A program made the translations under genes and the position numbers. This document shows positions 35,582 through 45,997 of a stretch of DNA of 64,000 nucleotides, in pieces. This stretch comes from Globodera rostochiensis (taxonomy: Eukaryota; Nematoda; Chromadorea; Rhabditida; Heteroderidae): positions 434,001 through 498,000 of the forward strand of contig JAEVLN010000028.1 of NCBI GenBank assembly GCA_018350325.1. The letters are read 5' to 3'. How positions within the stretch are numbered: the stretch's first letter is position 1; each line of letters starts with the position of its first letter. The notes beneath the pieces were generated by a model. That model made no database searches. It was not told the origin of the DNA and saw nothing but the letters and a program-made list of their open reading frames with translations.

Positions 35582-36944
35582 TGGTCAGTCAGCTAGCTCT
35601 TTGGCATGTGTTCAATGTGAGTGATTTCTTCCCAACCGGAGTGCCCAATACGGTGGTGGCGGATTCGCCATTTTCTGTCCGTCCCCAGCGAGTTGACGCC
35701 TTCTGTCTATAAATCGCGGAAACGACTTTTTGGACTTACCCTTCAACAAAATTACAGCCTTCCCTTTAGGCACCATCGGCAACACAAATCGGCTTTTTGT
35801 GCCACTGAAAGAAAGTGCGGCGGAATGGCCAAGAGAAAATGTGCAGAAAAGCCCCCCCCCCAGAGAACGTCTGATCACGTTGCAGTGCCGGGGATAGATC
35901 TGATCGGGCGAAAGCATAGCACGGGCCTAACACAAATTATCGCCGTCCACTACATAGGAGGAAACTGTTGGAGGGGTGACCCTTTTGCTCAAAATTCATG
36001 AATTACGAATTATTCAATAGAAAATAAAAATTGGGACTTTAAAGCGGTTTGAATCGGTTGAAATTTTTGAAATTAAGGAAAAAACGACTTTTGAGTAAAT
36101 TTTAAATTTTTTTTTCAAATATTAGATCAAAATTTTCGGTCTTTAGAGGTGCTTTTTTGGTCAAGAAAAAAAGTTCAACCTTATTTTTGGCAAATTTTTG
36201 AATAAAAACACTAATTTTATTATTATAAATACTCTTTCATTTTTTCTACGATTTAAAAATTAAAAACATTCGATCAGAGCGCACAAGTCTAAGTTCTGAT
36301 TGGAATAAAAATCATTTTTATTATTTTACAAAGAAATAAATTAAAAGCGGGGACTCCACTTCCCCCTCCCCCCCCCCCCCATCTCCACTGCACTGTCCCG
36401 CCAAATTTAACCAACTCCATTTTAAAACGTCACAACTATTTTCAATGTCGAGCAAATTTTATCATTTAATGCCATCCAAACGCCCTACGTAAGTACAGTA
36501 GAGCCTACAATATACCAGATGTGTCGAGGTAAAAAGCTAGCAAATTTCCAAAAAAAGATAGACTGAGATAGCAGAGCTACAGTTTCTGGCCATTATTTTT
36601 GAACCAAATTTCAAAAAACTTCGAGCCGAGTTTTGAGTATCGCGTCGAGAAAAAGACAGGGGTTCGACTCTCGAGTTTCGGCTAACTCGCCGCAACCCTG
36701 GTACCAACCGCTGGAAACAATTTTGATCAGCGGGACAATTCGTTCAGGTAATATGAACGAACAAACCCCAAACGCGTGTTAAATGGAGAAATGTAAAAAA
36801 GTAAGGCAATGTGACTCTATAAGAGAGAAAAAGGAAGTCTAAAAAGTAGCGAGTTCGGTTTTTACCAATATGAACTACCTATTAACTTTTATTTGCATTT
36901 TCATGCTAAAATGGTGTAATACATTATCAAAATGATAAAATTTC

Positions 36945-36968
36945 ATTGATTGATTGATTGATTGATTG
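36945..36968. repeat. ATTG microsatellite
   Basis: About six tandem ATTG units directly downstream of secreted gene B. Confidence 0.85.
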
Positions 36969-36982
36969 GTTTTTTGCTTTAA

Positions 36983-37903
36983 TTAGGGCCACAAGTTTCG
37001 GCTAGTCAATTTCTCGACGCAGGGGCTCAATTTGTCGACGCAGAAGCCCAATTTCTCGACGCAGGAGCCGAACTTCTCGGTACTGGATCGGGCTATCTCG
37101 ACACAGGTGCCCAATTTTTCGGAGCAGGAGCCGCCTTGCTCAGTGAGGGAGCGAGCATGCCGAGTTCCCGACATGTCCTAGGAACGGCACCAATCAAACC
37201 CATCGCATGCATGCCACTCCCGGCTACCGGCCTAAAGCCCACTCTGAGTGCCGATCCAGTCGCTTACTGAAGCTATGAAAGTCTCCTAACCCACCCTGGC
37301 TTGGGGTTTGTTAGGCTTATGCCTAAACCTAAGCCTAAGCTAGCCTAAGCCTAAGCTTAGCTTAATAGGCTTAGCCGAAGACGTGCAGGGGATTCAGGAA
37401 GTTTTGGCTTGGGTGGGATTCGAGATACTTTTGGCTGGAGTGGGCTTCGGACCGGAAGTGCCCCCCCCCCCCATTACTAGTTTTTATTACCGTAACAGCC
37501 TCCATCGACTGATGCCCCAACGCGGCATACTTTGCACGGCATTCCTGCTAAACTTTAAGTGTACAAACGCCATGGTTAGCTAATATTATTTTTACCCAAA
37601 TTATAAAAGTAATTAATATTTTTAAACTCCAAAAAACTCACATTCTCACTCTCCATTTGTTTGAGCTTTTGACGCAATTCTTTGACTTCGGCATCCACAT
37701 CGGGTACCCGTTCTGGAAATAAAAATTAAACATTTAAAAAAGAAATTATTACACAAATATTATTTATTTTTTCATTAGCAAAAAATTAATTGAAAATTCA
37801 AAAACATGCCATTTTTCGATTCCACGTTTGCGTGGTTTGCTTCCGCTTGCTGAGTGATTGAAAGCAAAAAAAGAAACACCAACGCCCAAGTCACGGTTGC
37901 CAT
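36983..37903 (-). CDS. Candidate secreted protein B (138 aa) with six Cys heptad repeats
   Basis: Paralogue of the gene at 33750. Four exons, 37810-37903, 37642-37712, 37491-37547 and 36983-37177, give an in-frame 138-aa product. Exon 1 encodes MATVTWALVFLFLLSITQQA, a signal peptide. Exon 2 encodes a coiled coil (EVKELRQKLKQMESEN). Exon 3 starts QECRAKYAAL, as in A. Exon 4 encodes RHARSLTEQGG followed by six seven-residue units: GSCSEKL, GTCVEIA, RSSTEKF, GSCVEKL, GFCVDKL and SPCVEKL. Exon 1 uses a GC donor (37808-37809). If the third intron is not removed, the protein instead ends after a Gly run at the 12-base C tract (37461). Secretion is well supported; a role as plant-parasitism effector is only a guess. 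Confidence 0.6.
37007..37132 (-). repeat. 21-bp coding tandem repeat, six units
   Basis: The six heptads of secreted protein B lie in register with no gaps over 126 bases. On the plus strand the unit looks like TCTCGACGCAGGAGCC plus a variable end. Cys is at position 3 in five of six units. Confidence 0.8.
37291..37376. repeat. Telomere-like GCCTAA repeats inside secreted gene B (intron 3)
   Basis: Runs of GCCTAAGCCTAAGC (complement GGCTTAGGC) in both orientations follow CCACCCTGGCTTGGGGTTTG. The nematode telomere unit is TTAGGC. A relative with the same CTTGGGGTTTG leader lies at 60025. Confidence 0.6.
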
Positions 37904-37924
37904 TTGGTCGTCGCTGTGATTCTT

Positions 37925-38874
37925 CTGTAAATTGTTTTAATTATAAAACAACAAATTTTATATATTCTAAAAGCATATTATCCGCGCGAATTTAGCTCAT
38001 CAGGGAGGAATATGGGATTTTTTGCGGTTTGAATTTTTGAACATTTATTTTTTGTCAAAATGCTCAAATATTAGATGGATGCGATGGGCGAGACACTTTT
38101 TTGTTGTGAGGCTGAAGGGAGGGGGATGATCTGATCAAAATCCGGTGGGGGGGTGATCGGGCCAATCCCCGGGGGGCGGGTGATCGCTCCAAAATCCCCC
38201 CGGAGAGGGAGGGGGGGGGGGGGGAGGGGTGCTCGGACGAATAACAATCAAACCCATTCTCAGATCAAAAAAGCAGCAACGGCGTTGATCGGACCAAAAC
38301 CCCGGGAGGGGGCTGATCGGACCAATCCCCGGGGGCGGGTGATCGGACCAAAATCCCCCCGGGGAGGGGGGGGGGGGGTGATCGGACCAAAATCCCCCCG
38401 GGGAGGGGGGGAGGGGTGCTCGGACGAATAACAATCAAAACTCATTCTCAACTCCAAACAGCAACAATCAATTCATGCTCTCAATTTTTTGGGGCAATTG
38501 GCCTAATGATGGACGACTTGATTATAATGGGCCAACAAATAAGAGCAGCAGCTGCACATGATTAAAATAAGGTGGGTGTGCAAGAAAGGCTAAACATTCT
38601 CCCAGAGGACAAATAAGCCTAAAGTTGTATCCACCGATGAATCCCAATCGACAATTTTTTGGGGATGGGATTGGGCCGGGATTTTAATCCCGAAAAATCG
38701 GTTTGACCGGTCTCTAATTCTGACTATCCATGTGATTATGGCATGGTCTTGTCAATGCATATTAATTTATTCAAATCAAAATCACAAGAATGAGAAACGA
38801 TGTTACATTACAATAAATCGAATATTTAAATTTCTCGTAAGATTTGAACAGAAAATTGAATTTTCGGATCAATT
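37925..38874. other. Intergenic: 5' of secreted gene B to 3' of cho-1
   Basis: About 110 bases next to gene B match the flank of gene A. The rest is the minisatellite at 38139-38455 and a CCGGGATTTTAATCCCG mini-element relic near 38675. No gene seen. Confidence 0.55.
38139..38455. repeat. GC-rich minisatellite with nested 183-bp repeat
   Basis: Units of about 27-33 bases built on TGATCGGACCAAAATCCCCC plus a G run. A longer block, GGAGGGGTGCTCGGACGAAT and the bases after it, appears at about 38220 and again at about 38403. It lies 0.4 kb downstream of the cho-1 stop and upstream of secreted gene B. Any reading frame here is a by-product of the repeat. Confidence 0.85.
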
Positions 38875-41800
38875 TTAATGAATCGTCGAATAGTTATTGT
38901 TGTTGCCCGATGTTGTGCCGTTTGGGGAGTGCAGCAGTGGAACTGAATTTAAAAAAATTCTACACAAATTTTTGTAAAAATGCTCGATAATTTTCTGAAA
39001 ATTGTGTGCTCAAACATTATTCATATACTTCTGATCAACATTTTTGTCAGTTTTAAAACTACAATAATTTTAAAAATTTTCGAAAAAGAAAACACCTGTT
39101 GAACCGGCACTTTCAACGGTCAGATGGCTGCCATGATGGGCTAGGGTGTCACCGTTGATCAACATTGTCGTGTTCGAGCCAATCCGTTGCATTTGCATGG
39201 AGTTCATGGACATTGTGGACACGTTGAAGCTGTTCAGGGAAACATTTGAATGTACATTATAGCGCCAATATTTTTCAAAAAAATTTAAATTAAACAATTT
39301 TTTCAAACATTGGCATTTTAATGGAGACTATTCGACCTCGTATCCGTCGGCAAATTGACCCGTTCGCCAATGTTCACGACACAGCCGAGCACGTCGAGCT
39401 CCGGCTGCAGCCATCCGTTCAGAAACAGCCACCGCGAGTAGACCGAGGCGAACACGGTGGTGCACAGCGAAGTCAGCATGGCCATGGTGCGGAACGGGAA
39501 ATACTGCACATGCGTTTCCGCATCATACCTCAACAAAACAGATTTTTTGTATTATCTTAATTCAAAAACAAGTTACAAATTGGCGCTATTTTCTGACTAA
39601 TTTGCTCATTGACGGATTGTCCGGGTGCTCACGTCTCCCGTTCCAAAAAAACAAAATTGGTTTTTGGCGTTAATTGCGATTTAAAATTTGCAAAAATATT
39701 TACCACGATCGAAAAGGCTCCAATTTAAGCTAGATTTCTATGAACGTGTTGTTTGAAAACACTGTTTTTTTAATAATATTTTTTTGTTTGTGCATTTAAA
39801 TTTTTTAAAAGAATTCCGAAATTGTCGCTATCGAAAAATTTTCCCCTACCACGGGTAGTGAACAATTGCGGGAAAATGAAGCAATGTTTCACCGCCGGAC
39901 AGACGTAACACCATGCCAACTAAAGGGAAAATAAAAAATTCAAAGAAAAAAATTATTGTTTTTTGTTGCCAAAAATTCAAAAAAAAAACAACGCACTCGC
40001 ATATCCACACAGACAGCCGTACGTGTTGCTCGCCTTGAAGTACACAACGCAAAGCAATTGCGGGAACAAAATCACATAAATCTTAATATTTTAATTAATA
40101 AAAAATCTTTTTTTTTGATTTTTAAATAATTGTACTTCTTGACAAACGATCCAAAATCATCATTTTTGATCAATGGAAAAAAAATTTTCGGCAAAAATTA
40201 CCAGGTCCATTTCCGACCAAAATGATCCTAGACAGATATTTTCTGATCACTGGTCTTTCCGTAACATTCGCGGATCCGATCAATGTGACACAAATAATTT
40301 TGATCAAGAAAGAGTTTATAGTCAATTACCAGATCAGCGCATAGATACCACAGTCCGTATATGGAATTTATTGTTAACGCCATAAGGGTGGCCAATATGC
40401 TGACGGCAATGATGCTGAACCGCATCATGATGATCACCTCACGCTCACTGGCCTTTAAATTCAAAGAAATTGTTTTTTTGAATCAGGATTATAGTAATAA
40501 ACAAAAGGAATCCGAAGGAAAAAGGATCACAAAAATTATATAAAAACTAAACCCTTAATTAGTGTTGATCAAAAGCGATTTTAAACCGAGGGTAACAGTT
40601 TTGGGTAAGGCCAGTTTTTCGGCCTCCGGTTTTCGGTGTTTGACCAAAGTTTCGGTTCGGTTAACCCACCGTGCACAACCCTACTTTTAGTCATAAAATT
40701 GGAAATTTTAATCTTAATTTTGGAAAATTATGTTTCAAATTAAACACACATGAGGTCTGATGGTCAGCTTCCAGATGTTGTGCGCAAACATTGAAGCAGC
40801 GGACAAAATGGAGGAGTCCGCGGATGACATCACAGCAGCCTTTAGTTCAAAAATTTCCAAATTTAAATAATTAAGCTTAAAAAGACCGAAACGGCGCCGA
40901 GTCCGATGAATGCCACCCATTTGGGTGTCAAATACTGGAACACCAAAGGAACGACCTGCCAATTTAATGTGAGAATTTATTTTTTCCCCCATTTTTTCTT
41001 GGCTCCCACCTGTGACGTTTGATCGGCTGGAATGAAGCTGGACTTGGTCCCATTGTTCCATGGAGAATAGTCGGTCAGAGACCAGTCTGGAAGAAATTAT
41101 AATTATAAGCCTAAAATCAGTGTCTTAAAATGAAAATTCTAAAAAAAACAAATTGGTAGCCTAAAAAGAGTAGGCTTCGAACAGTTTGAAACAAAACAAA
41201 AAAGGTACAAACGCTGAATTCAAGAAAACTCTCGACCTGTGTTTCTGGCGATTGCTCCGATCTGAAAAAAGCAAAAAATTTCCGAATTATGAAATGGTCG
41301 CCGACCAATGCCGGCGGAATTGCCATTAAAATGCAGCCAACGCCGGCAACGAAGGACAGTTTTTGCGCAGCTTTGGACGTTCGTGAAGAGAGCACACGTT
41401 GAAAGTATACCTGATCAAAGTGATCAAATTACAAACACATTAATTACGGCATTAAAAATATTAATAACAAATTTTTTTTCAAATAAAATCTAATTTTACA
41501 CAATTAGCTCCAAATTCTATGGGACAAAAAACTTCTTTAATTTAATTTTTTTTTGTATAAAATTCAGTTTCAATTTATAAATCAAAAAGTAATATAAATA
41601 AGAATAAAAATTTTCTATACATAAAAATAGGATTAATAAATATGTAATTCAATTTTATTTGTATAATTTACTTTTTTAAACCCCAATATTTGCATAAAGC
41701 AATCTTCGACTGTAAAATTTAAAAAAAAAACATTTTTATTTGTCGGCATTGATCTTTTTTAAACGCGTATACCTCATCTAAGAGGGTTTTTAAACTTTTT

Positions 41801-43752
41801 ATAAAATTCCTTCAAATTTCACCTGCCATGGAATGCCACCAAAGATCAGCAACATCATATTGTCCATCCACAAGAATTTCTCGCGCATGCCACCAATTTT
41901 GCCAATCCATCCGGCGACATTTGCTGATAAATCGGTGGTCTTGTCCTGTAGAAGTGCAGCCGGAACGCACACCCACTGAAAACATTTTAAATTTTTAGAA
42001 AAAAAATTTTAAAAAAACAATTACTAGGCCAATGAAAATGCAGAAGAGTTGGACAACGTCAGTGTACCTGAATTTATCAGCCTCTTGAAAATGTTAATTA
42101 AATTTGAATTTTTCAACAAAATATTCTTTTGAGTAACTTGTAATCCGTGGACGTATAAAAATTTATTTTTAAATAAATCTGAAAAATAAAATTGGGTATT
42201 ACGCGACTGCGTAGAGTCCACCGGAAAATGTGTAGAATGAAGCAATAAATGCAGAGAGAATCACCTTTAAATTAGATTTTTAATTTAAAATATTTTTTTA
42301 ACCTCACCGAGGCAGTAATGTCCATTCCGAGAATCACCGATAATGTTGCACCTCAAGACAATTTGTTTTTAAAGTCAATACTGGCAAATGCTTTTCTTAC
42401 CCAAGGCTGAGAGAATCGCGGCTGACCAAAATACCTTAAAATTCGTTGAAAATTAGCCAAAAAATGTTGAGACAATTTGTTGTCCTGTTTTACGTTACCC
42501 AATACCAGGGATGTAACCGGATGCCAAAAAAATCCGAAATCCGGCATCCGAATTCAAGCTCCCAAAAAAATGTCCGGAATCCGGAAACCGGACCAAAAAT
42601 GTCCTGAAATCCGGCATCCGGTTACATCCCCCCAATACCCACCCACCTCTCCCAACAGTGCCGGGATGAACATCAACCCGCCCACTCGTTGTCCGTATTT
42701 AATCTAAAACCAGAAAATGTTGACCAATGATCACTCTACTGATCAAATGTGATTCAGTCTAAATCTTGACCAACAATCCTGATCAGTGATCACTGATTAT
42801 TGGTCTTTCTTTGATTGACTTGCTTGGAACGGGTCCAGCATGGTCACGTAGCCCATGTCGCGCATTGGCTTCGCAAATAGCAGGCCGCCCACCACCAACG
42901 ACATTGCGTAACCAATGGGCGCTTGGCATCCGAGAAGGCCGCCGTTGTAGAGGGCTTCCGCCGTGCCGTTTATATAGGCGCCGCCAACCCAAGTTGCTAA
43001 AAAAAGCACATAAAATAATTAAAAATAGAGCTTAATTTTAGACATCGGGAAATTTGAAGAGACAATCCAATGAATGTTAGCAAAAAAAAAAAAATTTCAA
43101 AAAAATAACTGCCTAAATTTAAATTTTGTAATCCCTGGCAAAATGCCGCCAGCATCATCGAGAATTTCCATTGTTATAGTGCACATATAATATGCTATGG
43201 TCCCAGGATTTCAAAGCCTGGCCTATTAATAATTCATTTGCCGTTTCCCATAGATATCGGCACGAAAATTGAATGAATTTTTTTCCTGAAAAATGCGAGT
43301 GCATTTGCTTGAAGGTGTGAAAATTGTTCAAATTAATTTTAAACATAAATGCCACCAAATTTAATTTAAGTTGGAGGAGACTAATTTTTTGTGAATTGCT
43401 GTAATAGTAAGTTTATGGGTTACGGTAGATTAGGCATTTCAAACTAAGAAATTACGGTAGAAATTCGTAACTTATTTTATAATATATTTTGCCTCACCAG
43501 TCATTGTGAAGATGCCGACCAGCGTGCCAATGTTTCTACCGGCTAACATTATCTGGAAAATGCCAAAAATCTATGCCAATTTTTTAATTGACACTAATTA
43601 ATGCCAATTCCAGATCCTGGCAAGTTGACCTCTTCTGTCTGATCGCCGATGCCCGTTTTGGTGGCATCCGTCTTGCGACCGGCCCATATGCCAACTATCA
43701 GGATCAGCACGTAGAAGAAGACGATTGCAAGGATGCCAAGCCAATCGACCAT
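38875..43752 (-). CDS. cho-1: High-affinity choline transporter CHO-1 (SLC5 family), complete
   Basis: Na+-coupled transporter that reloads cholinergic nerve terminals with choline for acetylcholine synthesis. Twenty exons: 43630-43752, 43498-43552, 42824-42996, 42647-42703, 42401-42434, 42308-42351, 42203-42264, 42025-42067, 41823-41975, 41306-41410, 41237-41261, 41010-41086, 40887-40955, 40750-40839, 40330-40452, 39997-40081, 39850-39919, 39337-39528, 39096-39229 and 38875-38942. They sum to 1,782 bases, 593 aa plus stop; C. elegans CHO-1 is close to this size. It starts [20 protein letters not shown]. Family landmarks are [74 protein letters not shown] and [15 protein letters not shown]. 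Exon 3 ends at a GC donor (42822-42823) and exon 11 has only 25 bases. The cytoplasmic tail is His/Asn/Ser-rich. Confidence 0.95.
42506..42630. mobile_element. hAT-like mini-element with perfect 8-bp target duplication
   Basis: Inverted ends: CAGGGATGTAACCGGATGCC at the left and GGCATCCGGTTACATCCC at the right. It is flanked by CCCAATAC at 42498-42505 and again at 42631-42638. The interior has CCGGAATCCGG and CCGGCATCCG words. It sits in a cho-1 intron, 16 bases downstream of the exon 42647-42703 donor side. Confidence 0.8.
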
Positions 43753-45997
43753 TTCATGCCATAATTGTGCCCGAGGACATCACTTTTATTAGAATTATTT
43801 AGAGATTGAATTAAATTCAGTCTAATTTAAAATTAAAAATATTTTTATTTTCAATTTCAAAAGATTATTTTAAAAATCTTCTTTTTGTTTTTTTAACGCC
43901 GGAAGGAAGGGTAAAGTGTCTCGGAGGGGATTCTTCTTTCCAAGTTCCCCGGGGAACACAATGCCAAAAATGAGAACAACGAAAAGTTTTACGGAAGTTT
44001 GGCTGGCCCCTCGGGGGGGGGGGGGGGATCGATTTCCGTGGAGTCGGAAAAGCGCCTTGGCATGACGCAATGTGTTCGTAAATTTTTGACAAAAAAGTCA
44101 CGTTGAGTGTGACTTTTTTGAACAGTGCTGCTCATTCTGCTGAAAATTTTTGGCATAATTAATAAATGCATGCCAAGATTTGACGGCAAGTTGGAAAAAA
44201 TTGAATTTTAAAATTATACGAAACCGAAAGGGACCCACTCATTCTTCAAACTTGACATAATTGTCACAAAAATGTTTGGAAATTTCAAAATTGCGAGTCT
44301 AAAAAATGCCAAAAAAAAAATGTAATCTGGTTTTAGACAAAGTTGGCACTTTTTGAATGCCAATGATGAGAGTGAGTATGGGTCAAATTTTGTGCCAAAA
44401 AAAGTAAATCGGCGCCGGGTGATGACGGCTGGGCCGGCACTGACGCCCCCGGACAAAAAAATGTTCGGCGGTGAAAGATATGCCCAGAGGGGTGCCGGAA
44501 GGATGAAATGGGCCCCGCGGGAATGGCACTCCCCCGACTCGACAACAATTGGGCAGCAAATGAAGGGGCACAAAAAGCGGGAAGTGGGCGATGGGTAGGC
44601 ATTATCCCCCCGCACATGGGGAAAAGTCGACAAGACGGGGAAGACGGGGTCCATTCAAAAAAGAAAGGTATCAAATTTAATCGTTATTAGGGGGGGGTAC
44701 TCCATGATCAAAATTGAACATAAATCAAGTTGGAGATGTTCATTTGTTCAAAAATTGAAGATTCTAGGACCCCGATATCGGAACCATGCAATTTGCCCTA
44801 GGGATGCTTTTCGTGTGTGGATTTTGTTGTTCCGAAGGAACCTTTAGCTGCGCCCGCGGGCGTTCTGGTGGGCGTGTCCGGGCCAGATTGACGCCATAGC
44901 AGCCGGAGGAGAACAAAATGCAAATTGAGCCAATTCTTTTGGCATTCGCAAATGTTTTTTGTTTGAATTTAAGGCATTCATATTTGACAGAAATTAAGAT
45001 GCAATTCAAAGTAAAACTTTGCAGTTTTTTCCCGTAATGTTGCTTATACAGTATCTATTATACTGTGTATCAGTTTTAATTTTTATAAAAATTAATTTTG
45101 AACTTTTAAAAAAATCAAAAACTTTGCCAATTACGATGGAAAACATCAAATTTCGTGCCAATTTCGATACTGGAATTTGACTCTGCTTAACTAATGGCAT
45201 GGCATTTTTCATATTTCAACCCACCCACGCAAAATATGCAAAATGATATCCAACAGTGAACGTCATGGCCGTCTTGTGAAAATCGAAAGAATGCCTTGCG
45301 GGGATTTTTGTGCCAAAAATCTTGGCCGGCCCCCGGGGGGGGGCAAATTTTGTTTCCGGCAACAAAATTTTCTGTTGACGAATGGGTAATCCGATTTTCT
45401 GATGGCCAACACGAAAAAAAGTTACTTGACTTCCTTCATAAATTACGACAACGTTGTCATCGGTGGCACAAAATTTTTCCTATAATTCTGAACGAATCTT
45501 GGCACAAAAAAAGAATGGCAAAAGTTCCTCAAAAAAGGGTTGAAAATTATGCAAAAAAAAATATTTTGGGACATTTCCATATTTGGAATGGTTAAATTCA
45601 TTTGGATTCAACTTGTGACCGAGTCGATCGTTATTCAAAGATTACTGAGAATTGTATTAAAATAACATTATGAATTTGTTAAATGTGACAACATCAAAGA
45701 TTGGCACCACTTTTGTACAAACAAGGGCATAGACAAGAACGTGATCAGGACTTTGGTTTCGATAAATTTTGATATTTTCCGAGATTAAATCAAGCGATCG
45801 ATCAATCTCGAGCATCTGGTACACCCAAAATATGGAAGTGATCAATTTGAGCTTAAAATCTCGTCGTTTGGAGTTTGTCCTGCCCGTACTTTACTACTTG
45901 CAACATCACAGCGAATAGGACGACTAAACAGAAAAAGTTGATCAAAAAAGATCATCGATTGTTGTTTGATCACCAATCAATGATCGGATCGATCCGA
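43753..45997. other. Intergenic: cho-1 5' side to GPCR 3' side
   Basis: No supportable gene. It holds a CCCCGGGG palindrome at 43947, a G run at 44015, a moderately GC-rich stretch 44400-44650 without coding character, and AT-rich DNA. The cho-1 promoter must lie at the left of this stretch. Confidence 0.55.

Larger units (their letters stand above)
34352..36982. other. Region between secreted genes A and B
   Basis: Apart from the inverted-repeat element and the possible plus-strand gene it is AT-rich. It has a C run at 36367-36380 and a CTCGAG-word patch at 36618-36715 that ends GCAACCCTG, like the mini-elements. Confidence 0.5.

Noticed and set aside
38135..38457. Long frames on both strands reading GGFWSDHPPP-like repeats
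   Set aside because: Produced by the minisatellite; all frames are open for the same reason.
44214..44654. 146-codon minus-strand frame upstream of cho-1
   Set aside because: Low-complexity, overlapped by open frames on the other strand, no homology recognised.
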